Assembly: GCA_016713665.1 (NCBI GenBank)
Contig: JADJOR010000002.1
Span: 434,001-498,000 of the forward strand
Origin: Deltaproteobacteria bacterium
Lineage (GTDB): Bacteria; Myxococcota_A; UBA9160; UBA4427
Direction: 5' to 3'
Length of the DNA: 64,000 nucleotides
A program made the position numbers and the translations under genes. Shown in pieces: positions 8,431-18,431 of this stretch; position 1 is the stretch's first letter; every line of letters starts with the position of its first letter. The notes below the pieces were generated by a model that was given only the letters and a program-made list of their open reading frames with translations, ran no database searches and was not told where the DNA came from.

Positions 8431-9471
8431 TCACCAGAAGCGCTGGGGAATCCAGTTGATGTGGACCCCGGCGGTCGCGCGATAGGCCCACGGATCCTGC
8501 GTGTACTTCCAGCGCGCACACTCGTTGGGCTGGCCACCGGCCACGTTGCATTTCTGCATCTCGGTCTTCAGGGTGTTGAAGGTGAAGGCCGCGTTGCCAC
8601 GGGCGTAGAGCGAGAAGGCGAACGGGCCCCACTGCAGGCCGGGGACGTACTCGAGCTCGAGGGACGGACCGGCGGCGTGGTAGACCTCGGTTCGTGAATC
8701 GTCGAGCAGGATGAAGCGGAAGTCTTCGAGTCCCTGATTGTTGCCGGAATCACCGTTCAGTCGGACCGCGCGCCGCGTCGTCGCCTTGATGTCCATGATC
8801 GTCCGGCTGTAGATCGCCGAGGGCTTTATCCGGATCAGCTGATCGCCGGGGACCGGGAACTCGAAGGAGAGACCGAGCCCGGCGTGAATCTGAGGGCCCT
8901 GCTGCTGGGCGCTGATCGCTGTGCCGACGCCGGTCAGGGTTCCTTCGCCAAGGGGGGTTGGATTCTCGCTCCCGATCGGGATGCGCGGAAACTCGATCCG
9001 CGCTGGATTGGCACGCCGTGCAAACTGCGTCTCGGTCGTTTGCGGATTCGAGACATTGATCTCCATGAAGAGTCGGGGTCGGCCCGGGACGTCGACGCCG
9101 GGCGTCAGCACGCCGAAGGTCGCCCCGGCGAGAAATGACATGACGCGCTCTCGCGACCGCTCGGGATCGGAGATCGTGGTTCCGAGGTCGCCAAACTGGG
9201 AGTTCGGGTTGCGGACGCGGGGACCCGTGATCTGCGTAGAGGTCGAGCTGCCCTTCGCAGAATGGCCGAAGACGCCGATTTCCGGCCCGCCGTAGACGTT
9301 CCAGTCGTGGATCGAGGGCACGCCCGGGATCGCCGCGTCCTGAGCCGGCGAGGCGAGCGGACAGATGATCGCGAGCAGTGCGGCGCAGGCGGCGAGCCCG
9401 CAGCGCACGGGCGACATCGAGCGGAACGGATGAAGACGTTTCTGGGCGTCGGTTGTCGAGGGGGCGCGCAT
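8431..9471 (-). CDS. Putative outer-membrane beta-barrel protein
   Basis: 346 residues. An N-terminal signal peptide (CGLAACAALLAIICPLASPAQ) is followed by alternating polar/hydrophobic strands such as GPQIHAGLGLSFEFPV, LELEYVPGLQWG and AFSLYARGNAAF. The last residue is Trp after NWIPQRF, matching the aromatic C-terminal signal read by the Bam machinery. I do not recognise a named family. It ends 22 bases before the probable GTG of the polytopic membrane protein, so the two likely form a transcription unit. The first in-frame ATG (9471) is used; MSPVRCGL at residue 19 is an alternative. Confidence 0.65.
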   Translation of the reverse strand: MRAPSTTDAQKRLHPFRSMSPVRCGLAACAALLAIICPLASPAQDAAIPGVPSIHDWNVYGGPEIGVFGHSAKGSSTSTQITGPRVRNPNSQFGDLGTTISDPERSRERVMSFLAGATFGVLTPGVDVPGRPRLFMEINVSNPQTTETQFARRANPARIEFPRIPIGSENPTPLGEGTLTGVGTAISAQQQGPQIHAGLGLSFEFPVPGDQLIRIKPSAIYSRTIMDIKATTRRAVRLNGDSGNNQGLEDFRFILLDDSRTEVYHAAGPSLELEYVPGLQWGPFAFSLYARGNAAFTFNTLKTEMQKCNVAGGQPNECARWKYTQDPWAYRATAGVHINWIPQRFW

Positions 9472-10236
9472 GGCTGGACTCTTCTCGCAGGTCGGCCGCG
9501 TCGGCTGCGGCGGGCAGAGGTCGAACTGGCTGCATAACTAGACCCGAGTCGACGGGTCTGCGCAAGGTTGAAGGCCGAGATTGGATCGAGCGACCACGTG
9601 GCTCCGGCCTTGATGGTCCGTCAGGGGTCTTGCCCGCACCCGGGGATCCTGAGCGTGAGGTGTCGGCGGTGTCATCCGATGCGCGAGACTTCCGCGGATG
9701 GAGTAGTGGATTGCCGGATGATCCGCATGCGAGCGGGCTCGAGTCGGGCGAACGGGCCTCGAGCCATCAGGCAGCACGAATTCGGTCGAGGCATCGCGTC
9801 GCGGAGAGGACGATCGGGGCTACGGGCTCGGGACCTCCCGACGTTCGGACCCCACGCTGCGTCAAAAACCTGCGGAGAAACTGATTCTTCGTCACAGAAC
9901 CGCGTCTCCGGATGAACGAGCCATGCAAGCGGGGGCGCAGTATTCATCAGCCTCATTGATCCTGCAATCCAATCCGAGTAGTCTCCGAAGGCCCGTGTTT
10001 CTGCGCCGGCTGCTCCGGGAGCCAGGCGGTCTCTGTTCGTCCAGGCTCGATGACTTCGATCGGATGGTATGTCGCAGCGAGAGGGGAATTCGCCGATGGA
10101 AATCCTCGCACGCAGGGCGACGGGCCGTCGCGCGTGGTTCGCGATGGCGCGGACCATCGGAATCGGGAGTTCGTTCGAGTCGTTCGAGTGTTGTCGCTAG
10201 CTGCGTCGTGGCCCGACGTTGGGGAATTCATACGCG
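9472..10236. other. Long intergenic region between divergent genes
   Basis: 765 bases between the barrel gene (minus) and the TonB-receptor gene (plus). Several overlapping short frames exist, but none has a good ribosome binding site or recognisable protein features. A weak TTGATC-17-TAGTCT promoter-like pair lies at 9956-9984, and GTTCGAGTCGTTCGAGT near 10165 is a short direct repeat. GC content dips relative to neighbouring genes, consistent with regulatory DNA for both divergent transcripts. Nothing else stands out. Confidence 0.4.
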
Positions 10237-11103
10237 ATGTTCAAAGGTAGATCCGACCGGCGACGGCGAGCGTCCTTCGTTCGATCCGTGATCCTCGGCC
10301 GTCGGTGCGACGCGGCGATGGCGCTGCTCGCCTCGCTGTCGATGGCCGCCGGCGTGCAGGCGCAACAGGCCGCCTCCGACGCGGATCCGTTCGCGGGCGT
10401 CGAAGAGATGATCGTCACGGGCTCCGGGACCTCGGAGCTGCTGAACCCGTCGAGCACGTCGGCGATCGCCTTCGATACCCAGGACCTAGCCAACATCGGC
10501 GTCGAGGACGTCGGCGACCTCGACGCCTACGTGCCGAATCTCGAGATCGCCTCGGTCAACGCGACGAACGCCTCCTTCTTCGTGCGCGGCGTCGGTCTGC
10601 AGGATTTCGGCGCCAATGCGTCGAGCTCGGTCCCGATCTTCCAGGACGGCGTCCCGCGCAATCCGTCGGCGACCCAGCTCGTCGGTCTCTTCGACATCGG
10701 CGGCCTTTCGGTCCTGAAGGGGCCCCAGGGCTCCGGCAATCTGCGCAACGCCTCGGCCGGCGCCTTCGTCGTGAAGACCCAGGCCCCGACCGACGAATTC
10801 ACGGGCATGGCGCGCATGACCCTCGCGCGCATCGCCTCCGTCGATGCCCGCGATGCGAACCGATACCAGTTCGAGACCGCGGTCAACGCGCCGATCTACG
10901 AAGACATCGTGACCGCCCGCATCTCGGCCCGGTACAGCCACGAAAACCCGTTCTGGGAGAATCGCTGCGCGAATCGCGTGCCCCTGGCGGACCGGCCGAA
11001 TCAGCCGCCCGCGCCGGCGCCCTCCGTGGGGTTCTGCGGCGAACAGGTCCGGACCGGGCGAGGTGAGCAGGGTGACGCCCTTTCTCAATCGCTACATCGG
11101 TGA
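10237..11103 (+). pseudogene. TonB-dependent receptor, N-terminal part (frameshifted gene)
   Basis: N-terminal part of a TonB-dependent outer-membrane receptor. The ATG at 10237 (GGGGAA upstream) leads into a signal peptide (MALLASLSMAAGVQAQ). The plug domain follows: EEMIVTGSGTSELL (TonB-box/plug entry), VRGVGLQDFG and VLKGPQGSGNLRNASAG, the family's GPQG...RN signature. Around base 11056-11058 (GGG) the frame breaks: this frame ends at 11103 with nonsense residues, while the barrel continues in the next frame from 11063. Removing one base at the GGG gives one 869-residue protein of normal receptor length reading VRTGEVSRVTPFLNRY. Either a consensus error or a recent inactivation. Confidence 0.8.
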
Positions 11104-12847
11104 AATCGATGACTACGCGATGCGCGGACAGATCCGGATCAAGCCCCCCGAGGTCCCGATGGACTGGACGGTTCGGGTCGAGCTCTCGAACCTGAACCGG
11201 GACTCGACGGCCGGTCAGGCGGTCGGGACCGGCGGCGGTCTCCCGGGCCAGGGCGATCCCCTCAATTATCGCGACCGCGATCTGACGAATCGGGAGAACT
11301 TCCTGATCTCCGACTTCCGGGCGAAGAACCCGGCGCTTTCGCAGGTCCAGGCCAGGCGGCTCGCTCAGCTCCGGCTCGCCAAGGAGATCCACAAGCAGTC
11401 GGGCGATCGGCATCCCTACGCCGGGGATATCGACAGCCCCGGCCGCACGCTGCTCGAGACCCACGCAGTCTCGACGACCGGCATCATCGACCTCGACTTC
11501 GCCGAGACGACCATCAACTTCGGCTTCATCGACTACCGCAAGTCGGAGTCCCGCGATACCGATCTGGGGCCCAACATCAAGTTCCCGTCGAAGAGCAACG
11601 ACCAGGCGTGGGAGTACTACGGCGACGTCGCCATGAAGGGCGATGCCATCGGAGAGCTGCCGATCTCCTGGGACGTCGGCGCCTACACGATGTTCGAGCA
11701 GGTTGAGGCCTTCATCAATCAGAACCTCTTCGATGAGGCCGATCAGCTCAATCAGTACACCCAGGAGATCTTCAGCGGCGGCCTCTACCTGACGACCGAG
11801 TACGAGTTCCTCGAATCGTTCACCCTCTCGGGCGGCCTCCGCTACAACTGGGAGCGCAAGGACTTCGAGGTGAAGAACACGACCTTGACCGAGCCCTTCC
11901 CGGGCTTCGTTGTCCGATCGGTCAATCAGTCGTCGAACCAGCGGACCTGGGACGCCCTCACGGGCTTCGTCAATCTCGAGTACGCCTTCACGGAGGACGT
12001 CACGGCCTACGTGAAGTACTCGCGCGGTTTCAAGGCGGGCCACTTCAATCCGAGCGACGCGACTGCAGCGAAGGTCCCCGGAGAGGGATATGCCGACCCC
12101 GAACAGCTCGACGCGGTCGAATGGGGCTTGAACTCTTCGTTCTTCGCAAATCGACTCAACGCCAACGCATCGTTCTTCTACTACAACTACAAGAACTACC
12201 AGGTCTTCCGTTTGACCACGAACTTCTTCGGCGTCTCCCGCGTCGTCCAGAACGCGGCCCAGGCCCGAAACTTTGGCGCCGAGCTCGAGTTCATCGCCCG
12301 TCCCCTCGAAGGGCTCGTTCCCGAGGAGATCGAAGGTCTGAACGTCACACTGCGCGGGGGCTGGCTTGAGGCGGAATTTGTCGAGTTCACCGTCGTCGAG
12401 CAGCGTCCCTTCGCCAACGGGAGCCTCCCGGTACCCATCGACTACTCGGGCAACTCGCTCCTCAATTCCGCGAACCTGCAGGCCTCGGCCATCATCACCT
12501 GGCCCGTCTCGACGGATCGGCTCGGCACGATCACGCCGCAGTACGACTTCACCTGGACCGACGACGTGCCCTTCGATCCAAACAATGGAAAGGGTGAGCC
12601 GGCTATTTCAGGCGCCGACCGCTTCCAGCCCTACCTGCTCGGCAATCGCGCCTACACGATCCACAACGTGCGCTTGAGCTGGACGCCGCCGGGTGACTCC
12701 GGGATCACGGTCTCGGGCTGGTGCAAGAACGTGACGGATCAGCGCTACAAGACCTTCGCCATCGATCTCTCGACCTTCAGCGGGCAGCAGCTCTGGTACA
12801 TGTCGGACCCGCGCGTCTGCGGCGCCGACTTCCGGTTCACCTGGTAG
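11063..12847 (+). pseudogene. TonB-dependent receptor, beta-barrel part (same frameshifted gene)
   Basis: C-terminal barrel of the receptor begun at 10237. It contains the strands and loops expected of a 22-strand barrel: FTLSGGLRYNWERKDFEV, TAYVKYSRGFKAGHFN (the YSRGFKAG signature common in this family), LEYAFTEDV and the C-terminal VCGADFRFTW ending in Trp. The GTG at 11063 is not a credible independent start: no signal peptide, and it falls in mid-barrel. Known for the family: energy-coupled import of siderophores, cobalamin, glycans or other large nutrients; the substrate here is unknown. The many substrate-degrading enzymes in the window make a nutrient receptor plausible. Confidence 0.8.
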
Positions 12848-12862
12848 TCGCGGCGCGCCGCA

Positions 12863-12881
12863 GTCCCGGTCGCGCCGGGAC
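12863..12881. terminator. GC-rich hairpin between convergent genes
   Basis: Stem GTCCCGG/CCGGGAC (12863-12869 with 12875-12881), 16 bases after the receptor stop and 36 before the end of the convergent sulfatase gene. No T run follows on either strand, so termination is only inferred from position. Confidence 0.35.
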
Positions 12882-12916
12882 CGCGATCGCACACGGGGAT
12901 CGATCCGGGCAGCCGA

Positions 12917-14323
12917 TCAGGGCAGCTGGTAGCCCAGCGCGCGCAGCTGATCGAGCTGCATCTGATCGAGCTTGATCTCCTTCGACTCGAAGGCCGACGT
13001 CTGGTCGAGGATTTCCCTGGCCTTCGTCCGGAGCAGTTCGGCGGCTTCCGGATTCGCCGCGAGCCGATTCGCCTTCTGCCCGTCCTCGTTCGAGAGCAGG
13101 ACCTCGTAGGGCCGTCCGTTCAGCGCGGAGCCCGAGACGTAGCGGAACGAGCCGTCGATCACGCTGACCGCCGCGAGCCGATCTCCGCCCGGCGTCCCCC
13201 AGTTCTCGTCGAGGAAGGCGACGGAGACTTCGTCGTCCCCGGTCGACTCGGCGCCCTCGACGGCGGCGAGGATCGCTTCGCGGCGGGAGCGCCCATCGAG
13301 CCCCGCGTCCGGGCTCGACAGCCCGATCAGATCCAGAAGCGTCGGCCAGACGTCGAGGTTGCTCGAGCGCGCCTTCACGACGACGCCGGGCGAAAGCTCG
13401 AAGGGCAGCGAGATGATGAAGGGCGTCTCCGTCGTCTCGGGGAAGACCTCACGCGCATGGCCTTCGAAGCCCCGCTCGCCGAAAGCCTCGCCGTGGTCGG
13501 AGATCAGGACGACGATCGTCTTCTCGAGCAGGCCCTGACGCCCCAGGTAGTCGTAGAGCGTCGAGATCACCCAATCTTCCCGCAGCACCGAGTTGTCGTA
13601 GATGTCCGAGACCGAGTTGCCGAAGAGCGCCGACTCCTGGTCGTAGGTGTATTCGTGGACGTCCATGAGATGCAGGTAGAGGAACCAGCGGGAGGTCTTG
13701 CCGTGGATGCGCAGGAACTCGGTCGCGTCCGCCATCAGGCTCTCGTCCGTGCCGGCGAGCTGGGCGTTGGGGCGCATGCGCTGGATCTGGGGGTCCTGAT
13801 AGCCGCCGAGGGGCTTGTAGTACTTCTCGAAGCCCTGGGCGAAGCCGAACGACGGATTGACCCAGCCGTTGCGGTACAGCCCGATCGTCTTGAACCCGGC
13901 TTCCTTCAAGACCTCGGCGGGCATGTCGACCTGGTCCGAGATCGTGTGGTTGAAGCGGGTCACCCCGACGTGGAGGGGGGTCCGCGCAGACCACATCGAG
14001 GCCATCGAGCTCTTGGTCCAGGACGACTGGGCGATGTTCCGGCCTAATCGGATGCCCGTCGAGGCGAGCTTCGATAGGAAGGGCGTCGTCTCCCGCGAAT
14101 AGCCGTAGGCGCTCATGCGCTCGGCGCGCAGGGTGTCGACCACGATGAAGAGGATGTTGGTGTCGTCGCGCTCGGCGAGGGCCTCGAGCTCGGCGACCCC
14201 ACCCTTCGGTCGGGCCTTCATCGGGTCGGGCTCGACGTCGATCACGACGTAGGCGTAGGCGCCGAGCGCGGCCGCCGCGGCGAGGAGGAAGGGCCAGATG
14301 CGTCGTCGGGATTCGGTGGTCAT
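12917..14323 (-). CDS. Sulfatase-like (alkaline phosphatase superfamily) membrane-anchored enzyme
   Basis: 468 residues from ATG 14323 (GTG 14335 is possible but adds only four residues). An N-terminal membrane anchor (WPFLLAAAAALGAYAYVV) is followed by a periplasmic catalytic domain. Metal-site motifs are visible: VVDTLRAERMSAYGYSR (residues 61-77) and LISDHGEAFGE. At the nucleophile position the usual formylglycine motif C/S-x-P-S-R is absent; the segment reads QSSWTKSSMASMW (99-111), so Thr103 or a Ser may serve, as in LtaS/EptA-type members. The enzyme could therefore be a phospho- or sulfo-ester hydrolase or a phosphotransferase. It is divergent from the TPR lipoprotein gene. Confidence 0.8.
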   Translation of the reverse strand: MTTESRRRIWPFLLAAAAALGAYAYVVIDVEPDPMKARPKGGVAELEALAERDDTNILFIVVDTLRAERMSAYGYSRETTPFLSKLASTGIRLGRNIAQSSWTKSSMASMWSARTPLHVGVTRFNHTISDQVDMPAEVLKEAGFKTIGLYRNGWVNPSFGFAQGFEKYYKPLGGYQDPQIQRMRPNAQLAGTDESLMADATEFLRIHGKTSRWFLYLHLMDVHEYTYDQESALFGNSVSDIYDNSVLREDWVISTLYDYLGRQGLLEKTIVVLISDHGEAFGERGFEGHAREVFPETTETPFIISLPFELSPGVVVKARSSNLDVWPTLLDLIGLSSPDAGLDGRSRREAILAAVEGAESTGDDEVSVAFLDENWGTPGGDRLAAVSVIDGSFRYVSGSALNGRPYEVLLSNEDGQKANRLAANPEAAELLRTKAREILDQTSAFESKEIKLDQMQLDQLRALGYQLP

Positions 14324-14445
14324 GGCGGGCGCCACGCTATCGAATCCCCGCGTTCGGGGAAACCAGCACGGCGGCCGGGATCGGCCTCTGGAGGTCGTAC
14401 GCGGGCGACTCCGTGCGATCCGCTCTTCCTGCTAAGGTCTGCGCC

Positions 14446-17052
14446 ATGCAGATCGACCGCCCGTTCCCGACTCCCACGAAGCTCTCGATTTCCCGCCTTC
14501 TCGCCGCGCATTGCGCTCGAGCCCGCGCCGGATCCATCGCGGTGTCGCCTTCGCGATTCGGGCTCGCGTCGCTCGCCGCGAGCCTCCTGCTGGTCGCGAC
14601 GACGGGCTGTGCGCCGACTCCGGAATCCCGGCTCGAGGAGGTCCGGGAGCTCCAGGCGACCAACAAGATGGACGAGTCGATCCCGATCCTGATCGAGCTG
14701 ATCGAGTCGGGCAATCGCGACGGCGAGATCCTCTATCGCTACGGCCGCGCCCTCTCGCTGACGGGCAAGCCGGAGCGCTCGATCTGGGCGCTCGACGCCG
14801 CGCGAGAGGACCCCGAGTGGTTTCTTCGGGCGAGCCAGCAGCTCGCGGTCGATGCCCAGATGGGTGGGAACTACGACTTTGCCCTCGAGGTCTTCAAACG
14901 CATCCACGAGGAGACGCCCGAGGAGATCGACGACGACCCGTTCGCGCTCCTGCTGGAGGCGCGGGTCCTGCTCGACACGCAGACCCATTTCGAAGAGGCC
15001 CTCGAGCTGGTCGATTCGATCATCGAGCGCTTCCCCGAAGAAGAAACGGCGATTCGGATGAAGGCGGTGGCGCTGCTCGGGCTCAAGCGTCCCGACGAGG
15101 CCTACGAGCTGTTGCGCAGCTCGGGCGTCGGTCCGGAGGCCGAGAAGAAGGGAGAGCAGACGGTCGGGGAGAAGATCGCGGGCGATCGACCCGAGGAGGA
15201 CCTCGCGAACGCGGAGGAAGCCGCCGACGAAGACGGCGAAGAGGCCGACCTCTATCTCGAGATCGAGGAGGATTCCCGGGAGGCCTACTGGTGCACCGTC
15301 CGCGCCTCCTTCAAGCGCGAGGCCGGCGAAACCGACGAGGCGACGAAGATCGTCGACGAATGCCTCGAGCGATTCCCGAACGCGACGGACCTCATGACCG
15401 AGGCGATCAAGCTCTACTCCGAGGTCGGCCGCTTCGATCGGATCCTCGAAATCCTCGAGCGCGCCTACAAGGAGAGCCCGGAGACCCGCGAGATCCGCGA
15501 CGCCTACGTCCAGTTCCTCGGGCGGGTCGGTCGCGACAAGGACGTCGAGGCGATCCTTCGCAAGGCGATCGACGACGCGGAGAAGGCGGGACGGGGGACC
15601 ACGCCCGATACGGCGGCGCTCTGGGTCGATCTGGCGGGCTTCCTGATGAGCCATGACCGGGTCGGTGAGGCGCTCGTCGCCTTCGACAAGGTCAACCAGA
15701 TCGTCGGCGACAATGCCTCGCCGGATCTGTTGCTGCGCGAGGCCGAGGCGTTGATCCGGGCGCGGGAATTCGACGAAGCGCTCAAGATGGCCGACAAGAC
15801 CCCCGTCGAAGTCCATCAGCAGATGCTGCGCGGTCGGATCGCCTTCGAGCGCGGGGACCACGCGCAGGCCCTCGAGCTGCTCGGCAAGGCCGCGCTGCTC
15901 TGGCCCGACAACGCGCCGATCCGGTACTACCGCGCCCGCGCGGCGGAGGGGGTCGGCGATCTCGACCTGGCGGTCGAGGAGTATCGCCATGCCGTTCGCT
16001 CGGATCCGACGTTGTCGGCGCCGCGCGAGCGTCTCGCGAAGCTCCATCTCGCCGAAGGCAATTTTCGCGAGGCCGCTTCCATCCTGACCTTCCAGTCCCC
16101 GCGCAAGCCTTCCGACCCGTCGACCGCCATGCGCATCCTGATGGTCGAGGTCGAGACCATGCGGGGCACCGAGCCGGACCTCGAGATCCCGGCCGACGCG
16201 ACCCATTCGAACGAGAAGGTCCGCCGCGACACGATCCTCGCGCTCTCACGCGGGCTCTCCTATCAGGCCGGACCGCGGGCCGCGGCGGGCGTGCTCGCCG
16301 AGGTCGAGAAGGAATCCATCCCGGCGATTCGCGGGGCGTTCCTCCGCGAGCGGGTCGAGCTGATGCTCGGGCTCGGCGATCTCGACGGCGCGGTCTCGGC
16401 GGCTCGAGCCGGGGTCAAGGCACGCCCCGACGACTTCGACGCCCAGCTCGCCCTCGGTCGCGCGCTGCTGCGGCAGGGCAAGGATCTCGACGAAGCGGAC
16501 CGCATCCTGGGCGCACTCGCCGGGAAGCGACCGAACGAGGTCGACGTCCTGACGGCCCAGGGCGACCTGGCGGCGAAGCGCGGCGACGAAGCGGCAGCGG
16601 ATGGATTCTACGAGCGCGCGTTGGTCCAGGCGCCGGAGTCCCGCGCGGCGCTCCTGCCCATCCTCGACCATCTCACGAAGGCGGGGAAGGCAGACGAGGC
16701 GATGAAGCGTCTCACGACCTTCATCGAGCGCGATTCCCCCTACGATGGACGGGCGGTGCTCGAGCTCGCGCGCCGGATGCCGGCGGACGAGGCGCAGAAG
16801 GAGGCGCGCGTGAAGCTCGCGCGCCGGGCGATCCGCTTCGGCGCGGGCAAGGAAGGCATCGAGTTCCTCGCCTCGCTCGACCCGGCCGCGGCCTCCGAAT
16901 ACGAGATCATCGAGGAGACCCAGCCCGCGACCGATGGCGCCGAGCAGGTCGGCGCGGAGGGCGGCGCGAAGGCGGAGAAGCCGGAGAAGGCCGAAGCCGC
17001 GGCCCCGCAGCGGGAGAACCCGCCGAAGGGCCGCGAATCCAAGCAGGGCTAG
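14446..17052 (+). CDS. TPR-repeat lipoprotein
   Basis: 868 residues from ATG 14446. The N-terminus is unusually long, then a hydrophobic core (LAASLLLVATTGC) with a Cys suggests a lipoprotein, though the lipobox is not canonical (TTGC). The rest is tandem tetratricopeptide-like helices, for example SIPILIELIESGNRDGEIL, AIRYY-type pairs and ALGRALLRQGKDLDEADRIL, interrupted by an acidic stretch (EEAADEDGEEADLYLEIEE, about 260-278). The tail is Lys/Glu/Pro-rich. TPR lipoproteins of this size are often scaffolds of envelope complexes, and in PEP-CTERM genomes of exopolysaccharide export. Its stop overlaps the stop of the convergent gene in the palindrome CTAG (17049-17052). Confidence 0.8.
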   Translation: MQIDRPFPTPTKLSISRLLAAHCARARAGSIAVSPSRFGLASLAASLLLVATTGCAPTPESRLEEVRELQATNKMDESIPILIELIESGNRDGEILYRYGRALSLTGKPERSIWALDAAREDPEWFLRASQQLAVDAQMGGNYDFALEVFKRIHEETPEEIDDDPFALLLEARVLLDTQTHFEEALELVDSIIERFPEEETAIRMKAVALLGLKRPDEAYELLRSSGVGPEAEKKGEQTVGEKIAGDRPEEDLANAEEAADEDGEEADLYLEIEEDSREAYWCTVRASFKREAGETDEATKIVDECLERFPNATDLMTEAIKLYSEVGRFDRILEILERAYKESPETREIRDAYVQFLGRVGRDKDVEAILRKAIDDAEKAGRGTTPDTAALWVDLAGFLMSHDRVGEALVAFDKVNQIVGDNASPDLLLREAEALIRAREFDEALKMADKTPVEVHQQMLRGRIAFERGDHAQALELLGKAALLWPDNAPIRYYRARAAEGVGDLDLAVEEYRHAVRSDPTLSAPRERLAKLHLAEGNFREAASILTFQSPRKPSDPSTAMRILMVEVETMRGTEPDLEIPADATHSNEKVRRDTILALSRGLSYQAGPRAAAGVLAEVEKESIPAIRGAFLRERVELMLGLGDLDGAVSAARAGVKARPDDFDAQLALGRALLRQGKDLDEADRILGALAGKRPNEVDVLTAQGDLAAKRGDEAAADGFYERALVQAPESRAALLPILDHLTKAGKADEAMKRLTTFIERDSPYDGRAVLELARRMPADEAQKEARVKLARRAIRFGAGKEGIEFLASLDPAAASEYEIIEETQPATDGAEQVGAEGGAKAEKPEKAEAAAPQRENPPKGRESKQG

Positions 17053-18431
17053 CTCGCGCTGGGCGCGCTGCCTCCGCCTTGCGCGGCCTTGTCGTCGGCC
17101 TTCTCCCGGGCCGCCTTGTCCTCGGCGAGGATCTTGTCGATCTCCTCGCGGTCGTGCTGCCAGAGCTGATCGGCGTATTGGAGCTTGTCGCCGAGCAGCG
17201 CCTCGTTCTTGGCGAGCCAGGCCGCGGCCGCCTCGGGCTCCATCGCCCGCCAGCGCTGGATCAGCCAGAGGTACTCGGCGCGTCGGGCGTCTTCGTTGAC
17301 GAACTCCGCGGCGTGCTGCATCAGCATCGGCCAGTCGACGTGATAGCGATTGCGCTTCACGTGGTGGAAGTTCCACTGCTTGCGGATCTGATCCGCCCAT
17401 TCCTCCTTGGCGCGCGGCTTCAGCCATTCTTCGAGGCCCTTTTCGTCCTGGTAGAGCCAGGCGTCCGCGACGTCGTGGATGGTTCGCCAGCGCTCGTTCG
17501 CGTCGATGTCGTTCGAGATCACCCACTCCATCGCCGCCTTGGGATCATGGGTCGCCCAGCCGCGGCCGATCCGCGCGACGAAGGTCCGCGTATCGACGCC
17601 ATTCTTTTCTGCGACGTCGAGGAACGCGACGGCGGTCGTCGGCTCGACCCGCGCCACGGTATTGAGCCCGGCGCCCAGAAAGAGGCGCTGATTGCCGGGA
17701 TCGACGGCGGCGGTCTGCGTCCACTCGAGGGCTTTCAGCGGTCCGTCACGCAGCACCAGCATGCGCATGAAGGTGCCCATGGCCGTCGCCTTCGTCGACG
17801 TGTCGAGCTCCTGGATCCAGACTTCGAGCCCGGGATTGCCCGACTCGAACCAGCCGATCACGAAGGGCTCCACCATCGCCGGATTGAGCCCGCCCAGGTC
17901 GATGCTGATGCTGTTGAGCCAGCCCGACTGGATGACGGCCTTCGGGTCACGGCGCGCCCAGATGCGCATGGCCTCGCGCGTGACGCTCGGATGGTCGGTG
18001 CGGAGCTGGTCGTCCTGGGCGTAGGAGAGGGCCGCCGAAGGATCGAAGCGCGCCCACCAGCTGATGAAGAGCCCGTACTCCATGTCGCCCCAGGGCAACG
18101 CGGCGGCCTCGAAAGCGTTGGTCACGTCCCGCAGCTGATCCGCCGGCGCGGCCTCCAGGATCTCGGCGACGCGCCGTGCGCGCTCGAGCGGATCCGGATG
18201 CTTCAAGGCCTCGGCGAGGCTCGCGTCCGGTCCGAGCGGCGCCGCCAACAGGATGCCGGGCGCCGCGGCGGGCGCCGCTGCCTGGCTCGTGGTCGCGGCC
18301 GAGCGGTTCTGCTCGCGGTCGCAGCCCGCGATCCAACCGATCGCCCCGATGAGCGCCAGACCGGTTGCCGCCTGCCTGATGCAGTGGGTTGAAGAGGCCG
18401 TACGGAAGCCCATGACCATTCGCTCTCCCAT
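17049..18431 (-). CDS. Helical-repeat lipoprotein with W-x-x-x-D-x-x-A-A motifs
   Basis: 460 residues from ATG 18431, chosen because AGGGA lies 8 bases upstream. Signal peptide with a good lipobox (GAIGWIAGC). The mature protein has repeating helical hairpins marked by W...DP.AA: SWWARFDPSAALSYA, WARRDPKAVIQSGW, GWATHDPKAAMEWV and WRAMEPEAAAAWLA. A structurally similar protein lies at 20638-21888 on the other side of the PEP-CTERM gene. I know no function; the repeats resemble Sel1/TPR-type interaction scaffolds. The tail is charged and Ala/Lys-rich. Confidence 0.7.
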   Translation of the reverse strand: MGERMVMGFRTASSTHCIRQAATGLALIGAIGWIAGCDREQNRSAATTSQAAAPAAAPGILLAAPLGPDASLAEALKHPDPLERARRVAEILEAAPADQLRDVTNAFEAAALPWGDMEYGLFISWWARFDPSAALSYAQDDQLRTDHPSVTREAMRIWARRDPKAVIQSGWLNSISIDLGGLNPAMVEPFVIGWFESGNPGLEVWIQELDTSTKATAMGTFMRMLVLRDGPLKALEWTQTAAVDPGNQRLFLGAGLNTVARVEPTTAVAFLDVAEKNGVDTRTFVARIGRGWATHDPKAAMEWVISNDIDANERWRTIHDVADAWLYQDEKGLEEWLKPRAKEEWADQIRKQWNFHHVKRNRYHVDWPMLMQHAAEFVNEDARRAEYLWLIQRWRAMEPEAAAAWLAKNEALLGDKLQYADQLWQHDREEIDKILAEDKAAREKADDKAAQGGGSAPSAS

